Of a stretch of 64,000 nucleotides of DNA, positions 34,801 through 50,309 are shown piece by piece. The translations under genes and the position numbers were made by a program. Under the pieces are notes generated by a model, which saw only the letters and a program-made list of their open reading frames with translations, had not been told where the DNA came from and ran no database searches. The first letter of the stretch is position 1, and each line of letters opens with the position of its first letter. This stretch comes from Chamaelirium japonicum (lineage: Eukaryota > Streptophyta > Magnoliopsida > Liliales > Melanthiaceae), in the NCBI GenBank assembly GCA_947650365.1, contig CANTAL010000095.1, positions 186,001-250,000 of the forward strand, read 5' to 3'.

Positions 34801-37800
34801 CGATCCATTCTTACTCATTCGTATGATCTATTCTAATTCATTCGCACGAATGTATCCATTCTAATTCAATCGTACGATCCATTCTAATTCATTCGCACTA
34901 TCCATTCTAATTCATTCGTACGATCCATTCTAATTCATTCGTATGATCCATTCTAATTCATTCGTTCAAATATATCCATTCTAATTCATTCGTACGATCA
35001 ATTTTAATTCATTCGCACGATCCATTCTAATTCATTCGCACGAATGTATCCATTCTAATTCATTTGCACGATCCATTCTAATTCATTCCTATGATCTATT
35101 CTAATTCATTCGTACGATCCATTCTAATTCATTCGCTCGAATGTATCCATTCTAATTCATTCGTACGATCCATTCTAATTCGTTCATTTGATCCATTCTA
35201 ATTCGTTCGTACGATCCATTCTAATTCGTTCGTACGATCCATTCTAATTCATTTGTATAATCCATTCTAATTCATTCCTACGATCTATTCTAATTCATTC
35301 GCTCGAATATATCCATTCTAATTCATTCGTTCGATACATTCTAATTCATTCGCACGATCCATTTTAATTCATTCGTACGATCCATTCTAATTCATTCGTA
35401 CGATCCATTCTAATTCATTCATACGATCCATTCTAATTCATTCGCACGAATGTATCCATTCTAGTTCATTCGTACGATCCATTCTAATTCTTTCGTACGA
35501 TCCATTCTAATTCATTCGCACGATCCATTCTAATTCATTCATACGATCAATTCTAATTCATTTATACGATCCATTCTAATTCATTCGTATGATCCATTCT
35601 AATTTATTCATACAATCCATTCTAATTCATTTGTACGATCCATTCTAATTCACTTATACGATCCATTCTAATACATTCATATGATCCATTCTAATTCATT
35701 TGCATAAATATATCCATTCTAATTCATTCGTACGATCCATTCTAATTCCTTCGTACGATCCATTCTAATTCATTCGTACGATCTATTCTAATTCATTCGT
35801 ACGATCCATTCTAATTCATTCGTACGATCCGTTCTAATTCATTCGTACGATCCATTCTAATTCATTCGTAAAATCTATTCTAATTCATTCGTACGAATGG
35901 ATACATTCATGTGAATGAATTAGAATGGATCGTACGAATGAGTAAGAATGGATCGTACGAATGAAATAGAATGGATTGCACGAATGAATTAGAATGGATC
36001 GTACGAATGAATTAGAATGGATCGTGTGAAAGAATTAGAATGGATTGTATGAATGAATTAGAATGGATCGTACGAAGGAATTAGAATGGATACATTTGTG
36101 CGAATGAATTAGAATGGATCGTACGAATGAATTAGAATGGATCGTATGAATGAATTAGAATGGATCGTACGAATGAATTAGAATGGATCATGCGAATGAA
36201 TTAGAATGGATCGTACGAATGAATTAGAATGGATCGTACGAATGAACTAGAATGGATACATTCGTGCGAATGAATTAGAATGGATTGTATGAATGAATTA
36301 GAATGGATCGTACGAATGAATTATAATGGATCGTATGAGTGAATTAGAATGGATACGAAGGAATTAGAATGGATCGTACGAAGGAATTAGAATGGATCAT
36401 ACGAATGAAATAGAATGGATCGTACGAAGGAATTAGAATGGATCGTACGAAGGAATTAGAATGGATATATTCGTGCAAATAAATTAGAATGGATCGTATG
36501 AATGAATTAGAATGGATCGTATGAGTGAATTAGAACGGATAGTACGAATGAAGTAGAATGGATCGTATGAATGAATTAGAATGGATACATTCGTGCGAAT
36601 GAATTAGAATGGATCGTATGAATGAATTAGAATAGATTATGCGAATGAATTAGAATGGATCGTACGAATGAATTAGAATGGATACATTCGTGCGAATAAA
36701 TTAGAATGGATCGGACTAATGAATTAGAATGGATCGTACGAATGAATTAGAATGGATCGTACGAATAAATTAGAATGGATACATTCGTCCGAATGAATTA
36801 GAATGGATCATACGAATGAGTAAGAATGGATCGTACGAAAGAAATAGAATAGATTGTACGAATGAATTAGAATGGATCCTACGAATGAATTAGAATGGAT
36901 CGGGTGAAAGAATTAGAATGGATTGTATGAATGAATTAGAATGGATCGTATAAATGAATTAGAATGGATCGTGCGAATGAATTCGAATGGATCGTACGAA
37001 TTCATTCTAATTCATACGATCCATTCTAATTCATTCGTCCGATCCATTCTAATTCATTCGCACGATCCATTCTTACTCATTGGTATGATCCATTCTAATC
37101 CATTCGTACGATCCATTCTAATTCATTCATATGATCCATTCTAATTCATTCGTACGATCCATTCTAATTCATTCCGTACGATCCATTCTAATTCATTCGT
37201 ACAATCCATTCTATTTCATTCGTACGATCCATTCTTACTCATTGGTACGATCCATTCTAATTCATTCGCACGAATGTATCCATTCTAATTCATTTGTACG
37301 AATCCATTCTAATTCATTCGCACGATCCATTCTAATTCATTCGCACAATCTATTCTATTTCACTCGTACGATCTATTCTTACTCATTCGTATGATCCATT
37401 CTAATTCATTCGGACGAATGTATCCATTCTAATTTATTCGTACGATCCATTCTAATTCATTCGTACGATCCATTCTAATTCATTCGTACGATCCATTCTA
37501 ATTCATTCGTATGATCCATTCTAATTAATTCGTATGATCCATTCTAATTCATTCGTACGATCCATTCTAATTCATTCATACAATCCATTCTAATTCATTC
37601 GCACGAATGTATCCATTCTAATTAATTCGTACGATCCATTCTAATTCATTCATACAATCCATTCTAATTCATTCCGTACGATCCATTCTAATTCATTCGC
37701 TCGAATGTATCCATTCTAATCCTTTCGTACGATCCATTCTAATTCATACGATTCATTCTTACGATCCATTCTATTTCATTCGTCCAATCCATTCTTACTC

Positions 37801-39865
37801 ATTGGTACGATCCATTCTAATTCATTCGCACGAATGTATCCATTCTAATTCATTCGTACGAATCCATTCTAATTTATTCGTACAATCCATTCTAATTCAT
37901 TCGCACGATCCATTCTAATTCATTCGTACGATCCATTCTAATTCATTCGCACGAATATATCCATTCTAATTCATTCATACGATCCATTCTAATTCATTCG
38001 TACGATCCATTCTAATTCATTCGTACGATCCATTCTAATTCATTCGCACGAATATATCCATTCTAGTTCATTCGTATGATCCATTCTAATTCATTCGTAC
38101 GATCCATTCTAATTCATTCGCACGATCCATTCTAATTCATTAGCACGATCCATGCTAATTCATTCGTTCGATCAATTCTAATTCATTAGCACGATCCATT
38201 CTAATTCATTCGTACAATCCATTCTAATTCATTCGCACGATCCATTCTAATTTATTCATAGGATCCATTCTAATTCATTCATACGATCTATTCTAATTCT
38301 TTCGCACGAATGTATCCATTCTAATTCATTCGCACGAATGTATCCATTCTAATTCATTCGTACGATCCATTCTAATTCATTCGTACGATCCATTCTAATT
38401 CATTCATACGATCTATTCTAATTCATTAGTACAATCCATTCTAATTCTTTCACACGATCCATTCTAATTCATTCATATGATTCATTTTAATTCATTCGTA
38501 CGATCCATTCTAATTCATATACACAAAGGTATCCATTCTAATCCATTCGTAGGATCCATTCTAATCCATTCGTACGATCCATTCTAATTCATTCGTACAA
38601 TCCATTCTAATTCATTCGCTCGAATGTATCCATTCAAATCCATTCGTACGATCCATTCTAATCCATTCGTACGATCCATTCTAATTCATTCGCATGAATG
38701 TAACCATTCTAATTCATTCGTACGATCCATTCTAATTCATTCGTACGATCCATTTTAATTCATTCGCACGAATGTATCCATTCTAATTCATTCGTACGAT
38801 CCATTCTAATTCATTCGTCCGATCCATTCTAATTCATTCGCACGATCTATTCTAATTCATTCGTACGATCCATTCTAATTCATTCGTACGATCCATTCTA
38901 ATTCATTCGTACGATCCATTCTAATTCATTCGCACAAATGTATCCATTCTAATTCATTCGCACGATCCATTCTAATTCATTCATACGATCCATTCTAATT
39001 CTTTCCCACGATCCATTCTAATTCATTCGTACGATCCATTCTAATTCATTCGCACGATCCATTCTAATTCATTCGTACGATCCATTCTAATTCATTCATA
39101 CGATCCATTCTAATTCATTCGTACGATCCATTCTAATTCATTCGCACAAATATATCCATTCTAATTCATTCGTACGATCCATTCTATTTCATTCGCACGA
39201 TCCATTCTAATTCATTCGTACGATCCATTCTAATTCATTCGTACGATCCATTCTAATTCATTCGTACAATCCATTCTAATTCATTCGTACGATCCATTCT
39301 AATTCATTCGTACGATCCATTCTAATCCATTCGTACGATCCATTCTAATTCATTCGCACGAATGTATCCATTGTAGTTCATTCATACGATCCATTCTAAT
39401 TCATTTGTACGATCCATTCTAATCCATTCGTACGATCCATTTTAATTCATTCATACGATCCATTCTAATTCATTCATACAATCCATTCTAATTCTTTCAC
39501 ATGATCCATTCTAATTATTTCATAGGATCCATTCTAATTCATTCGTACAATCTATTGTATTTCATTCGTACGATCCATTCTTACTCATTCGTATGATCCA
39601 TTCTAATTCATTCGGACGAATGTATCCATTCTAATTTATTCGTACGATCCATTCTAATTCATTCGTACGATCCATTCTAATTCATTCGTACGATCCATTC
39701 TTACTCATTCGTATGATCCATTTTAATTCATTCGTACGATCCATTCTAATTCATTCGTACGATCGATTCTAATTCATTCGCACTATCCATTCTAATTCAT
39801 TCGTACGATCCATTCTAATTCTTTCGTATGATCCATTCTAATTTATTCGTTCAAATATATCTATT

Positions 39866-41445
39866 CTAATTCATTCCGTACGATCCATTCTAATTCATTC
39901 GTACGATCCATTCTAATTCATTCGTACGAATGTATCCATTCTAATTCATTCGTACAATCCATTCTAATTCATTCGTACGATCCATTATAATTCATTCGTA
40001 CGATCCATTCTAATTCATTCGGACGAATGTATCCATTCTAATTTATTCGTACGATCCATTCTAATTCATTCATTTGATCCATTCTAATTCATTTGTACGA
40101 TCCATTCTAATTCATTCATCCGATCCATTCTAATTCATTCGCACGAATGTATCCATTCTAATTCATTCGTACGATCCATTCTAATTCATTCGTACGATCC
40201 ATTCCAATTCATTCGTAAGATCCATTCTAATTCATTCGTACGATCCATTCTCATTCATTCGTACGATCCATTCTAATTCATTCGCACGAATGTATCCATT
40301 TTAGTTCATTCGTACGATCCATTCTTATTCATTCGTACGATCCATTCTAATTCATTCGCACGATCCATTCTAATTCATTCATACGATCCATTCTAATTCA
40401 TTCATACGATCCATTCTAATTCATTCGCATGAATGTATCCTTTCTAATTTATTCATACGATCCATTCTACTTCATTCGTACTATCCGTTCAAATTCACTC
40501 ATACGATCCATTCTAATTCATTCATACGATCCATTCTAATTCATTTGCACGAATATATCCATTCTAATTCATTCGTACGATCCATTCTAATTCCTTGGTA
40601 CGATCCATTCTAATTCTTTCGTACGATCCATTCTAATTTCTTCGTACGATACATTCTATTTCATTCGTATGATCCATTCTAATTAATTCGTACGATCCAT
40701 TCTAATTTATTCGAATGATCCATTCTAATTCATTCGTACGATCCATTCTTACTCATTCGTACGATCCATTCTAATTCATTCATACAATCCATTCTAATTC
40801 ATTCCGTACGGTCCATTCTAATTCATTCATACGATCTATTCTTTCATACAATCCATTCTAATTCATTCGTGCGAATGAATTAGAATAGATACCTTTGTGC
40901 ATATGAATTAGAATGGATCGTACGAATGAATTAGAATGGATCATATTAATGAATTAGAATGGATCGTACGAATGAATTAGAATGGATACATTCGTGCGAA
41001 TGAATTAGATTGGATCGTGCGAATCAATTAGACTGGATCGTGCGAATGAATAAGAATAGATCATACGAATGAATTAGAATGGATCGTACGAATTAATTAG
41101 AATGGATACATTCGTACGAATGAATTAGAATGGATACATTCGTGCGAATGAATTAGAATGGATCGTACGAATGAATTAGAATGGATCATACGAATTAATT
41201 AGAATGGATCGTACGAATGAATTAGAATGGATCATACGAATGAATTAGAATGGATCGTGCGAATGAATTAGAATGGATCGTACGAATGAATTAGAATGGA
41301 TATATTCGTGCGAATGAATTAGAATGGATCGTACAAATGAATTAGAATGGATCGTATGAATGAATTAGAATGGATCGTACGAATGAATTAGAATGGATCG
41401 TGCGAATGAATTAGAATGGATCGTACGAATGAATTAGAATGGATC
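39866..41445. repeat. 1.58-kb segmental duplication, copy 1
   Basis: Matches 42524-44103 at a constant offset of 2658 bp with no indel that I could find. It includes the reverse-to-forward switch near 40870, so the inversion predates the duplication. I saw three differences, all C/T or G/A at CpG sites (near 39951, 40626 and 41306). The left edge is CTAATTCATTCCG. Confidence 0.92.
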
Positions 41446-42523
41446 GTACGAATGAATTAGAATGGATCGTGCGAATGAAATAGAATGGATCGTACGAATG
41501 AATTAGAATGGATATATTTGTGCGAATGAATTAGAATGGATCGTACGAATGAATTAGAATGGATCGTATGAATGAATTAGAATGGATCGTACGAATGAAT
41601 TAGAATGGATCGTGCGAATGAATTAGAATAGATCGTACGAATGAATTAGAATGGATCGTGGGAAAGAATTAGAATGGATCGTATGAATGAATTAGAATGG
41701 ATCGTGCGAATGAATTAGAATGGATACATTTGTGCGAATGAATTAGAATGGATCGTACGAATGAATTAGAATGGATCGTACGAATGAATTAGAATGGATC
41801 GTACGAATGAATTAGAATAGATCGTGCGAATGAATTAGAATGGATCGGACGAATGAATTAGAATGGATCGTACGAATAAATTAGAATGGATACATTCGTG
41901 CGAATGAATTAGAATGGATCGTACGAATGAATTAGAATGGATCGTACGAATGAATTAGAATGGTTACATTCATGCGAATGAATTAGAATGGATCGTACGA
42001 ATGGATTAGAATGGATCGTACGAATGGATTTGAATGGATACATTCGAGCGAATGAATTAGAATGGATTTTACGAATGAATTAGAATGGATCGTACGAATG
42101 GATTAGAATGGATCCTACGAATGGATTAGAATGGATACCTTTGTGTATATGAATTAGAATGGATCGTACGAATGAATTAAAATGAATCATATGAATGAAT
42201 TAGAATGGATCGTGTGAAAGAATTTGAATGGATTGTACTAATGAATTAGAATAGATCGTATGAATGAATTAGAATGGATCGTACGAATGAATTAGAATGG
42301 ATCGTACGAATGAATTAGAATGGATACATTCGTGCGAATGAATTAGAATGGATACATTCGTGCGAAAGAATTAGAATAGATCGTATGAATGAATTAGAAT
42401 GGATCCTATGAATGAATTAGAATGGATCGTGCGAATGAATTAGAATGGATCGTACGAATGAATTAGAATGGATCGTGCTAATGAATTAGAATTGATCGAA
42501 CGAATGAATTAGCATGGATCGTG

Positions 42524-44103
42524 CTAATTCATTCCGTACGATCCATTCTAATTCATTCGTACGATCCATTCTAATTCATTCGTACGAATGTATCCATTCT
42601 AATTCATTTGTACAATCCATTCTAATTCATTCGTACGATCCATTATAATTCATTCGTACGATCCATTCTAATTCATTCGGACGAATGTATCCATTCTAAT
42701 TTATTCGTACGATCCATTCTAATTCATTCATTTGATCCATTCTAATTCATTTGTACGATCCATTCTAATTCATTCATCCGATCCATTCTAATTCATTCGC
42801 ACGAATGTATCCATTCTAATTCATTCGTACGATCCATTCTAATTCATTCGTACGATCCATTCCAATTCATTCGTAAGATCCATTCTAATTCATTCGTACG
42901 ATCCATTCTCATTCATTCGTACGATCCATTCTAATTCATTCGCACGAATGTATCCATTTTAGTTCATTCGTACGATCCATTCTTATTCATTCGTACGATC
43001 CATTCTAATTCATTCGCACGATCCATTCTAATTCATTCATACGATCCATTCTAATTCATTCATACGATCCATTCTAATTCATTCGCATGAATGTATCCTT
43101 TCTAATTTATTCATACGATCCATTCTACTTCATTCGTACTATCCGTTCAAATTCACTCATACGATCCATTCTAATTCATTCATACGATCCATTCTAATTC
43201 ATTTGCACGAATATATCCATTCTAATTCATTCGTACGATCCATTCTAATTCCTTGGTACGATCCATTCTAATTCTTTCGTACAATCCATTCTAATTTCTT
43301 CGTACGATACATTCTATTTCATTCGTATGATCCATTCTAATTAATTCGTACGATCCATTCTAATTTATTCGAATGATCCATTCTAATTCATTCGTACGAT
43401 CCATTCTTACTCATTCGTACGATCCATTCTAATTCATTCATACAATCCATTCTAATTCATTCCGTACGGTCCATTCTAATTCATTCATACGATCTATTCT
43501 TTCATACAATCCATTCTAATTCATTCGTGCGAATGAATTAGAATAGATACCTTTGTGCATATGAATTAGAATGGATCGTACGAATGAATTAGAATGGATC
43601 ATATTAATGAATTAGAATGGATCGTACGAATGAATTAGAATGGATACATTCGTGCGAATGAATTAGATTGGATCGTGCGAATCAATTAGACTGGATCGTG
43701 CGAATGAATAAGAATAGATCATACGAATGAATTAGAATGGATCGTACGAATTAATTAGAATGGATACATTCGTACGAATGAATTAGAATGGATACATTCG
43801 TGCGAATGAATTAGAATGGATCGTACGAATGAATTAGAATGGATCATACGAATTAATTAGAATGGATCGTACGAATGAATTAGAATGGATCATACGAATG
43901 AATTAGAATGGATCGTGCGAATGAATTAGAATGGATCGTACGAATGAATTAGAATGGATATATTTGTGCGAATGAATTAGAATGGATCGTACAAATGAAT
44001 TAGAATGGATCGTATGAATGAATTAGAATGGATCGTACGAATGAATTAGAATGGATCGTGCGAATGAATTAGAATGGATCGTACGAATGAATTAGAATGG
44101 ATC
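42524..44103. repeat. 1.58-kb segmental duplication, copy 2
   Basis: Copy of 39866-41445. Its left edge interrupts a forward higher-order repeat inside GATCGTGCTAAT and jumps to reverse units, so this boundary is both a duplication breakpoint and an orientation switch. It ends where the next unit is GATCATGTGAAAG instead of GATCGTACG. Confidence 0.92.
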
Positions 44104-44785
44104 ATGTGAAAGAATTAGAATGGATCGTACGAATGAATTAGAATGGATCGTGCGAAAGAATTAGAATGGATCGTACGAATAAATTAGAATTGATACATTT
44201 GTGCGAATGAATTAGAATGGATCGTATGAATGAATTAGAATGGATCGTGCGAATGAATTAGAATGGATCGTACGAATGAATTAGAATGGATCGTACGAAT
44301 GAACTAGAATGGATACATTCGTGCGAATGAATTAGAATGGATCGTACGAATGAATTAGAATGGATCGTACGAATGAATTAGAATGGATACATTCGTGCGA
44401 ATGAATTAGAATGGATACATTCGTGCGAAAGAATTAGAATAGATCGTACGAATGAATTAGAATGGATCCTATGAATGAATTAGAATGGATCGTGCGAATG
44501 AATTAGAATGGATCGTACGAATGAATTAGAATAGATCGTACGAATGAATTAGAATGGATCGTACGAAGGAATTAGAATGGATCGTACGAATGAATTAGAA
44601 TGGATATAGCAAATGAATTAGAATGGATCGTATGAATTTATTAGAATGGATCGTGCGAATGAATTAGAATGGATCGTACGAATGAATTAGAATGGATCGT
44701 ACGAATGAATTAGAATGGATCTTACGAATGAATTAGAATGGATTGTACGAATGAATTAGAATGGATCCTACGAATGAATTAGAAT

Positions 44786-45395
44786 GGATACATTCGTGCG
44801 AATGAATTAGAATGGATCGGACGAATGAATTAGAATGGATCGTACGAATGAATTAGAATGGATCGTACGAATAAATTAGAATGGATACATTCGTCCGAAT
44901 GAATTAGAATGGATCATACGAATGAATAAGAATGGATCGTACGAATGAAATAGAATAGATTGTACGAATGAATTAGAATGGATCCTATGAATGAATTAGA
45001 ATGGATCGTGTGAAAGAATTAGAATGGATTGTATGAATGAATTAGAATGGATCGTATGAATGAATTAGAATGGATCGTGCGAATGAATTCGAATGGATCG
45101 TACGAATTCATTCTAATTCATTCATAAAATCCATTCTAATTCTTTCACACGATCTATTCTAATTCATTCGTAGGATCCATTCTAATTCATTCGTACAATC
45201 TATTCTATTTCATTCGTACGATCCATTCTAACTCATTCGTATGATCCATTCTAATTCATTCGGACGAATGTATCCATTCTAATTTATTCGTACAATCCAT
45301 TCTAATTCATTCGTACGATCCATTCTAATTCATTCGTACGATCCATTCTAATTCATTCGTCCGATCCATTCAGATTCATTCGCACGAATGTATCC
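44786..45395. repeat. Large imperfect palindrome in the satellite
   Basis: The left arm 44786-45047 and right arm 45111-45395 are reverse complements over 262 bp, apart from one extra 23-bp unit in the right arm. The inner 183 bp (44865-45047 against 45111-45293) pair without gaps with about five mismatches. The loop, 45048-45110, carries GAATTCGAATGG and CGTACGAATTC. The pairing follows the order of variant units (GAATAAG/GAGTTAG, GAAATAG, CCTACG, GTGTGAAAG) and not just the bare monomer, so a true inverted duplication is implied. Confidence 0.88.
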
Positions 45396-48300
45396 ATTCT
45401 AATTCATTCGTACGGTCAATTCTAATTCATTCGCACAATCCATTCTATTTCATTCGTACAATCCATTCTTACTCATTCGTATGATCCATTATGGATACAT
45501 TCGTGCGAATGAATTAGAATGGATCATACGAATGAGTAAGAATGGATCGTACGAATGAAATAGAATGGATTGTGCGAATGAATTAGAATGGATCGTACGA
45601 ATGAATTAGAATGGATCGTGTGAAAGAATTAGAATGGATAGTATGAATGAATTAGAATAGATCGTATGAATGAATTAGAATGGATCGTACAAATGAATTA
45701 GAATGGATCGTACGAATGAACTAGAATGGATACATTCGTGCGAATGAATTAGAATGGATCGTATGAATGAATTAGAATGGATCTTACGAATGAATTAGAA
45801 TGGATCTTACGAATGAATTAGAATGGATCGTACGAATGCACTATCCATGCTAATTCATTCGTTCGATCAATTCTAATTCATTAGCATGATCCATTCTAAT
45901 TCATTCGTACGATCCATTCGAATTCATTCTCACGATCCATTCTAATTCATTCGTACGATCCATTCTAATTCTTTCACACGATCCATTCTAATTCATTCGT
46001 ACGATCCATTCTAATTCATTCGTACGATCTATTCTAATTCATTCGTACAATCCATTCTAATTCATTCGTACGATCCATTCTAATTCCTTCATACGATCCA
46101 CTCTAATTCATTCATACAATCCATTCTAATTCTTTCACACGATCCATTCTAATTCATTCGTATGATCCATTCTAATTCATTCGTGCAATCCATTCTATTT
46201 CATTCGTACGATGCATTCTTACTCATTCGTACGATCCATTCTAATTCATTCACACGAATGTATCCATTCGTACGAATGAATTAGAATAGATTGTACGAAT
46301 GAATTAGAATGGATCGTACGAAAGAATTAGAATGGATCGTATGAATGAATTAGAATGGATCGTGCGAATTAATTAGAATGGATCGTGCGAATGAATTAGA
46401 ATGGATCGTACGAATGAATTAGAATGGATCGTAGGAATGAACTAGAATGGATACATTCGTGCGAATGAATTAGAATGGATCGTACGAATGAATTAGAATG
46501 GATCGTACGAATGAATTAGAATGGATCATACGAATGAATTAGAATGGATCATACGAATGAATAAGAATGGATCGTACGAATGAAATAGAATGGATTGCAC
46601 GAATGAATTAGAATGGATCGTACGAATGAATTAGAATGGATCGTGTGAAAGAATTAGAATGGATTGTATGAATGAATTAGAATGGATCGTACAAAGGAAT
46701 TAGAATGGATCGTACGAATGAATTAGAATGGATCGTACGAATGAATTAGAATAGATCGTACAAATGAATTAGAATGGATCGTACGAATGAATTAGAATGG
46801 ATCGTGCGAATGAATTAGAATGGATCGTACGAATGAATTAGAATGGATCGTGCTAATGAATTAGAATTGATCGAACGAATGAATTAGCATGGATCGTGCA
46901 TTCGTACGATCCATTCTAATTCATTCGTAAGATCCATTCTAATTCATTCGTACGATCCATTCTAATTCATTCGTACGATCCATTCTAATTCATTCGCACG
47001 AATGTATCCATTCTAGTTCATTTGTACGATCCATTCTAATTCATTCGTACGATCCTTTCTAATTCATTCATACGATCTATTCTAATTCATTCATACAATC
47101 CATTCTAATTCTTTCACACGATCCATTCTAATTCATTCGTACGATCCATTCTAATTCATTCGCACAATCCATTCTATTTCATTCGTACGATCCATTCTTA
47201 CTCATTCGTATGATCCATTCTAATTCATTCGCACGAATGTATCCATAATGGATCATACGAATGAGTAAGAATGGATCGTACGAATGAAATAGAATGGATT
47301 GTGCGAATGAATTAGAATGGACCGTACGAATGAATTAGAATGGATACATTCGTGCGAATTAATTAGAATGGATCGGACGAATGAATTAGAATGGATCGTA
47401 CGAATGAATTAGAATGGATAGTACGAATGAATTAGAATGGATCGTACGAATAAATTAGAATGGATACATTCGTCCGAATAAATTAGAATGGATCATACGA
47501 ATGAGTAAGAATGGATCGTACGAATGAAATAGAATAGATTGTACGAATGAATTAGAATGGATCCTACGAATTAATTCTATAGATCGGGTGAAAGAATTAG
47601 AATAGATTGTATGAATGAATTAGAATGAATTCGTACGATCCATTCGAATTCATTCGCTCGATCCATTCTAATTCATTCATACGATCCATTCTAATTCATT
47701 CATACAATCCATTCTAATTCTTTCACACGATCAATTCTAATTCATTCGTCGGATCCATTCTAATTCATTCGTACAATCTATTCTATTTCATTCGTACGAT
47801 CCATTCTTACTCATTCCTATTATCCATTCTAATTCATTCGGACGAATGTATCTATTCTAATTTATTCATACGATCCATTCTAATTTATTCGTACGATCCA
47901 TTTTAATTCATTCGTACGATCCATTCTAATTCATTCGTCCGATCCATTCTAATTCATTCGCACGAATGTATCCATTCTAATTCATTCGTAGGATCCATTC
48001 TAATTCATTCGTACGATCCATTCTAATTCATTCGTAAGATCCATTCTAATTCATTCGTACGATCCATTCAAATTCATTCGTACGATCCATTCTAATTCAT
48101 TCGCACGATCCATTCTAATAAATTCATACGATCCATTCTAAGTCATTTGCACGAATATATCCATTCTAATTCATTCGTACGATCCATTCTAATTCCTTCG
48201 TACGATCCATTCTATTTCATTCGTACGATCTATTCTAATTCATTCATACGATCTATTCTAATTCGTTCGCACGATCCATTCTAATTCATTCATAGGATCC

Positions 48301-50309
48301 ATTCTAATTCATTCATACGATCTATTCTAATTCTTTCGCACGAATGTATCCATTCTAATTCATTCGCACGAATGTATCCATTCTAATTCATTCGTACGAT
48401 CCATTCTAATTCATTCGTACGATCCATTCTAATTCACTCATACGATCCATTCTAATACATTCATACGATCCATTCTAATTCATTTGCACGAATATATCCA
48501 TTCTAATTAATTCGTACGATCCATTCTAAATCATTTGTATGATCCATCCTAATTTATTCTTACTCATTCGTGCACGATCCATTCTAATTCATTCGCACGA
48601 ATGTATCCATTCTAATTCATTCGTACGATCCATTCTAATTCATTAATATGATCCATTCTAATTCATTCGTACGATCCATTCTAATTCATTCGGACTCCAT
48701 TCTAATTCATTCGTACGATCCATTCTAATTCATTCGTACGATCCATTCTTACTCATTGGTACGATCCATTCTAATTCATTCGCACGAATGTATCCATTCT
48801 AATTCATTCGTACGAATCCATTCTAATTCATTCGTACGATCCATTCTAATACATTCATACGATCCATTCTAATTCATTTGCACGAATATATCCATTCTAA
48901 TTCATTCGTACGATCCATTCTAATTCCTTCGTACGATCCATTCTAATTCATTCGTACGATCCATTCTAATTCATTCGTACGATCCATTCAAATTCCTTCG
49001 TACGATCCATTCTAATTCATTCGCACGAATGTATCCATTCTAGTTCATTCGTATGATCCATTCTAATTCATTCGTACGATCCATTCTAATTCATTCATAC
49101 GATCTATTATAATTCATTTATACAATCCATTCTAATTCTTTCACACGATCCATTCTAATTCATTCGTATGATCCATTCTAATTCATTCGTACGATCCATT
49201 CTAATTCATTCGTACGATCCATTCTAATTCATTCGTACAATCCATTCTATTTCATTCGTACGATCCATTCTTACTCATTCGTATGATCCATTCTAATTCT
49301 TTCGCACGAATGTATCCATTCTAATTCATTCATACAATCCATTCTAATTTATTCCGTACGATCCATTCTAATTCATTCGTATGATCGTACGAATGAATTA
49401 GAATGGATCGTACGAAAGAATTAGAATAGATTGTACGAATGAATTAGAATGGATCCTACGAATGAATTAGAATGGATCGTGTGAAAGAATTATAATGGAT
49501 CGTACAAATGAATTAGAATGGATCGTAAGAATGAATTAGAATGGATCATACGAATGAGTAAGAATGGATCGTACAAATCAAATAGAATGGATTGTACGAA
49601 TGAATTAGAATGGATCTTACGAATGAATTAGAATGGATCGTGTGAAAGAATTAGAATGCATTGTATGAATGAATTAGAATGGATCGTACGAAGGAATTAG
49701 AATGGATCGTATGAATGAATTAGAATGGATATATTCGTGCAAATGAATTAGAATGGATCGTATGAATGTATTAGAATGGATCGTACGAATGAATTAGAAT
49801 GGATCGTACGAATGAATTAGAATGGATCGTACGAATGAATTAGAATGGATACATTCGTGCGAATGAATTAGAATGGATCGGATGAATGAATTAGAAAGGA
49901 TCGTACGAATGAATTGGAATGGATCGTACGAATGAATTAGAATGGATCGTACGAATAAATTAGAATGGATACATTCGTCCGAATGAATTAGAATGGATCA
50001 TACGAAAGAGTAAGAATGGATCGTACGAATGAAATAGAATAGATTGTACGAATGAATTAGAATGGATTCGTACGAATGAATTAGAATGGATACATTCGTG
50101 CGAATGAATTAGAATGGATCGTACAAATGAGTAAGAATGGATAGTACGAATGAAATAGAATGGATTGTGCGAATGAATTAGAATGGATCGTACGAATGAA
50201 TTAGAATGGATCGTGTGAAAGAATTAGAATGGATTGTTTGAATGAATTAGAATAGATCATATGAATGAATTAGAATGGATCGTACGAATGAATTAGAATG
50301 GATCGTACG

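Noticed and set aside
32811-37394. Open frames giving IHSNSFVRSI-type repetitive peptides
   Set aside because: They are direct translations of reverse-oriented 23-bp units; three units make 69 bp, so frames stay open by chance. No start context, domain or codon bias supports a gene.
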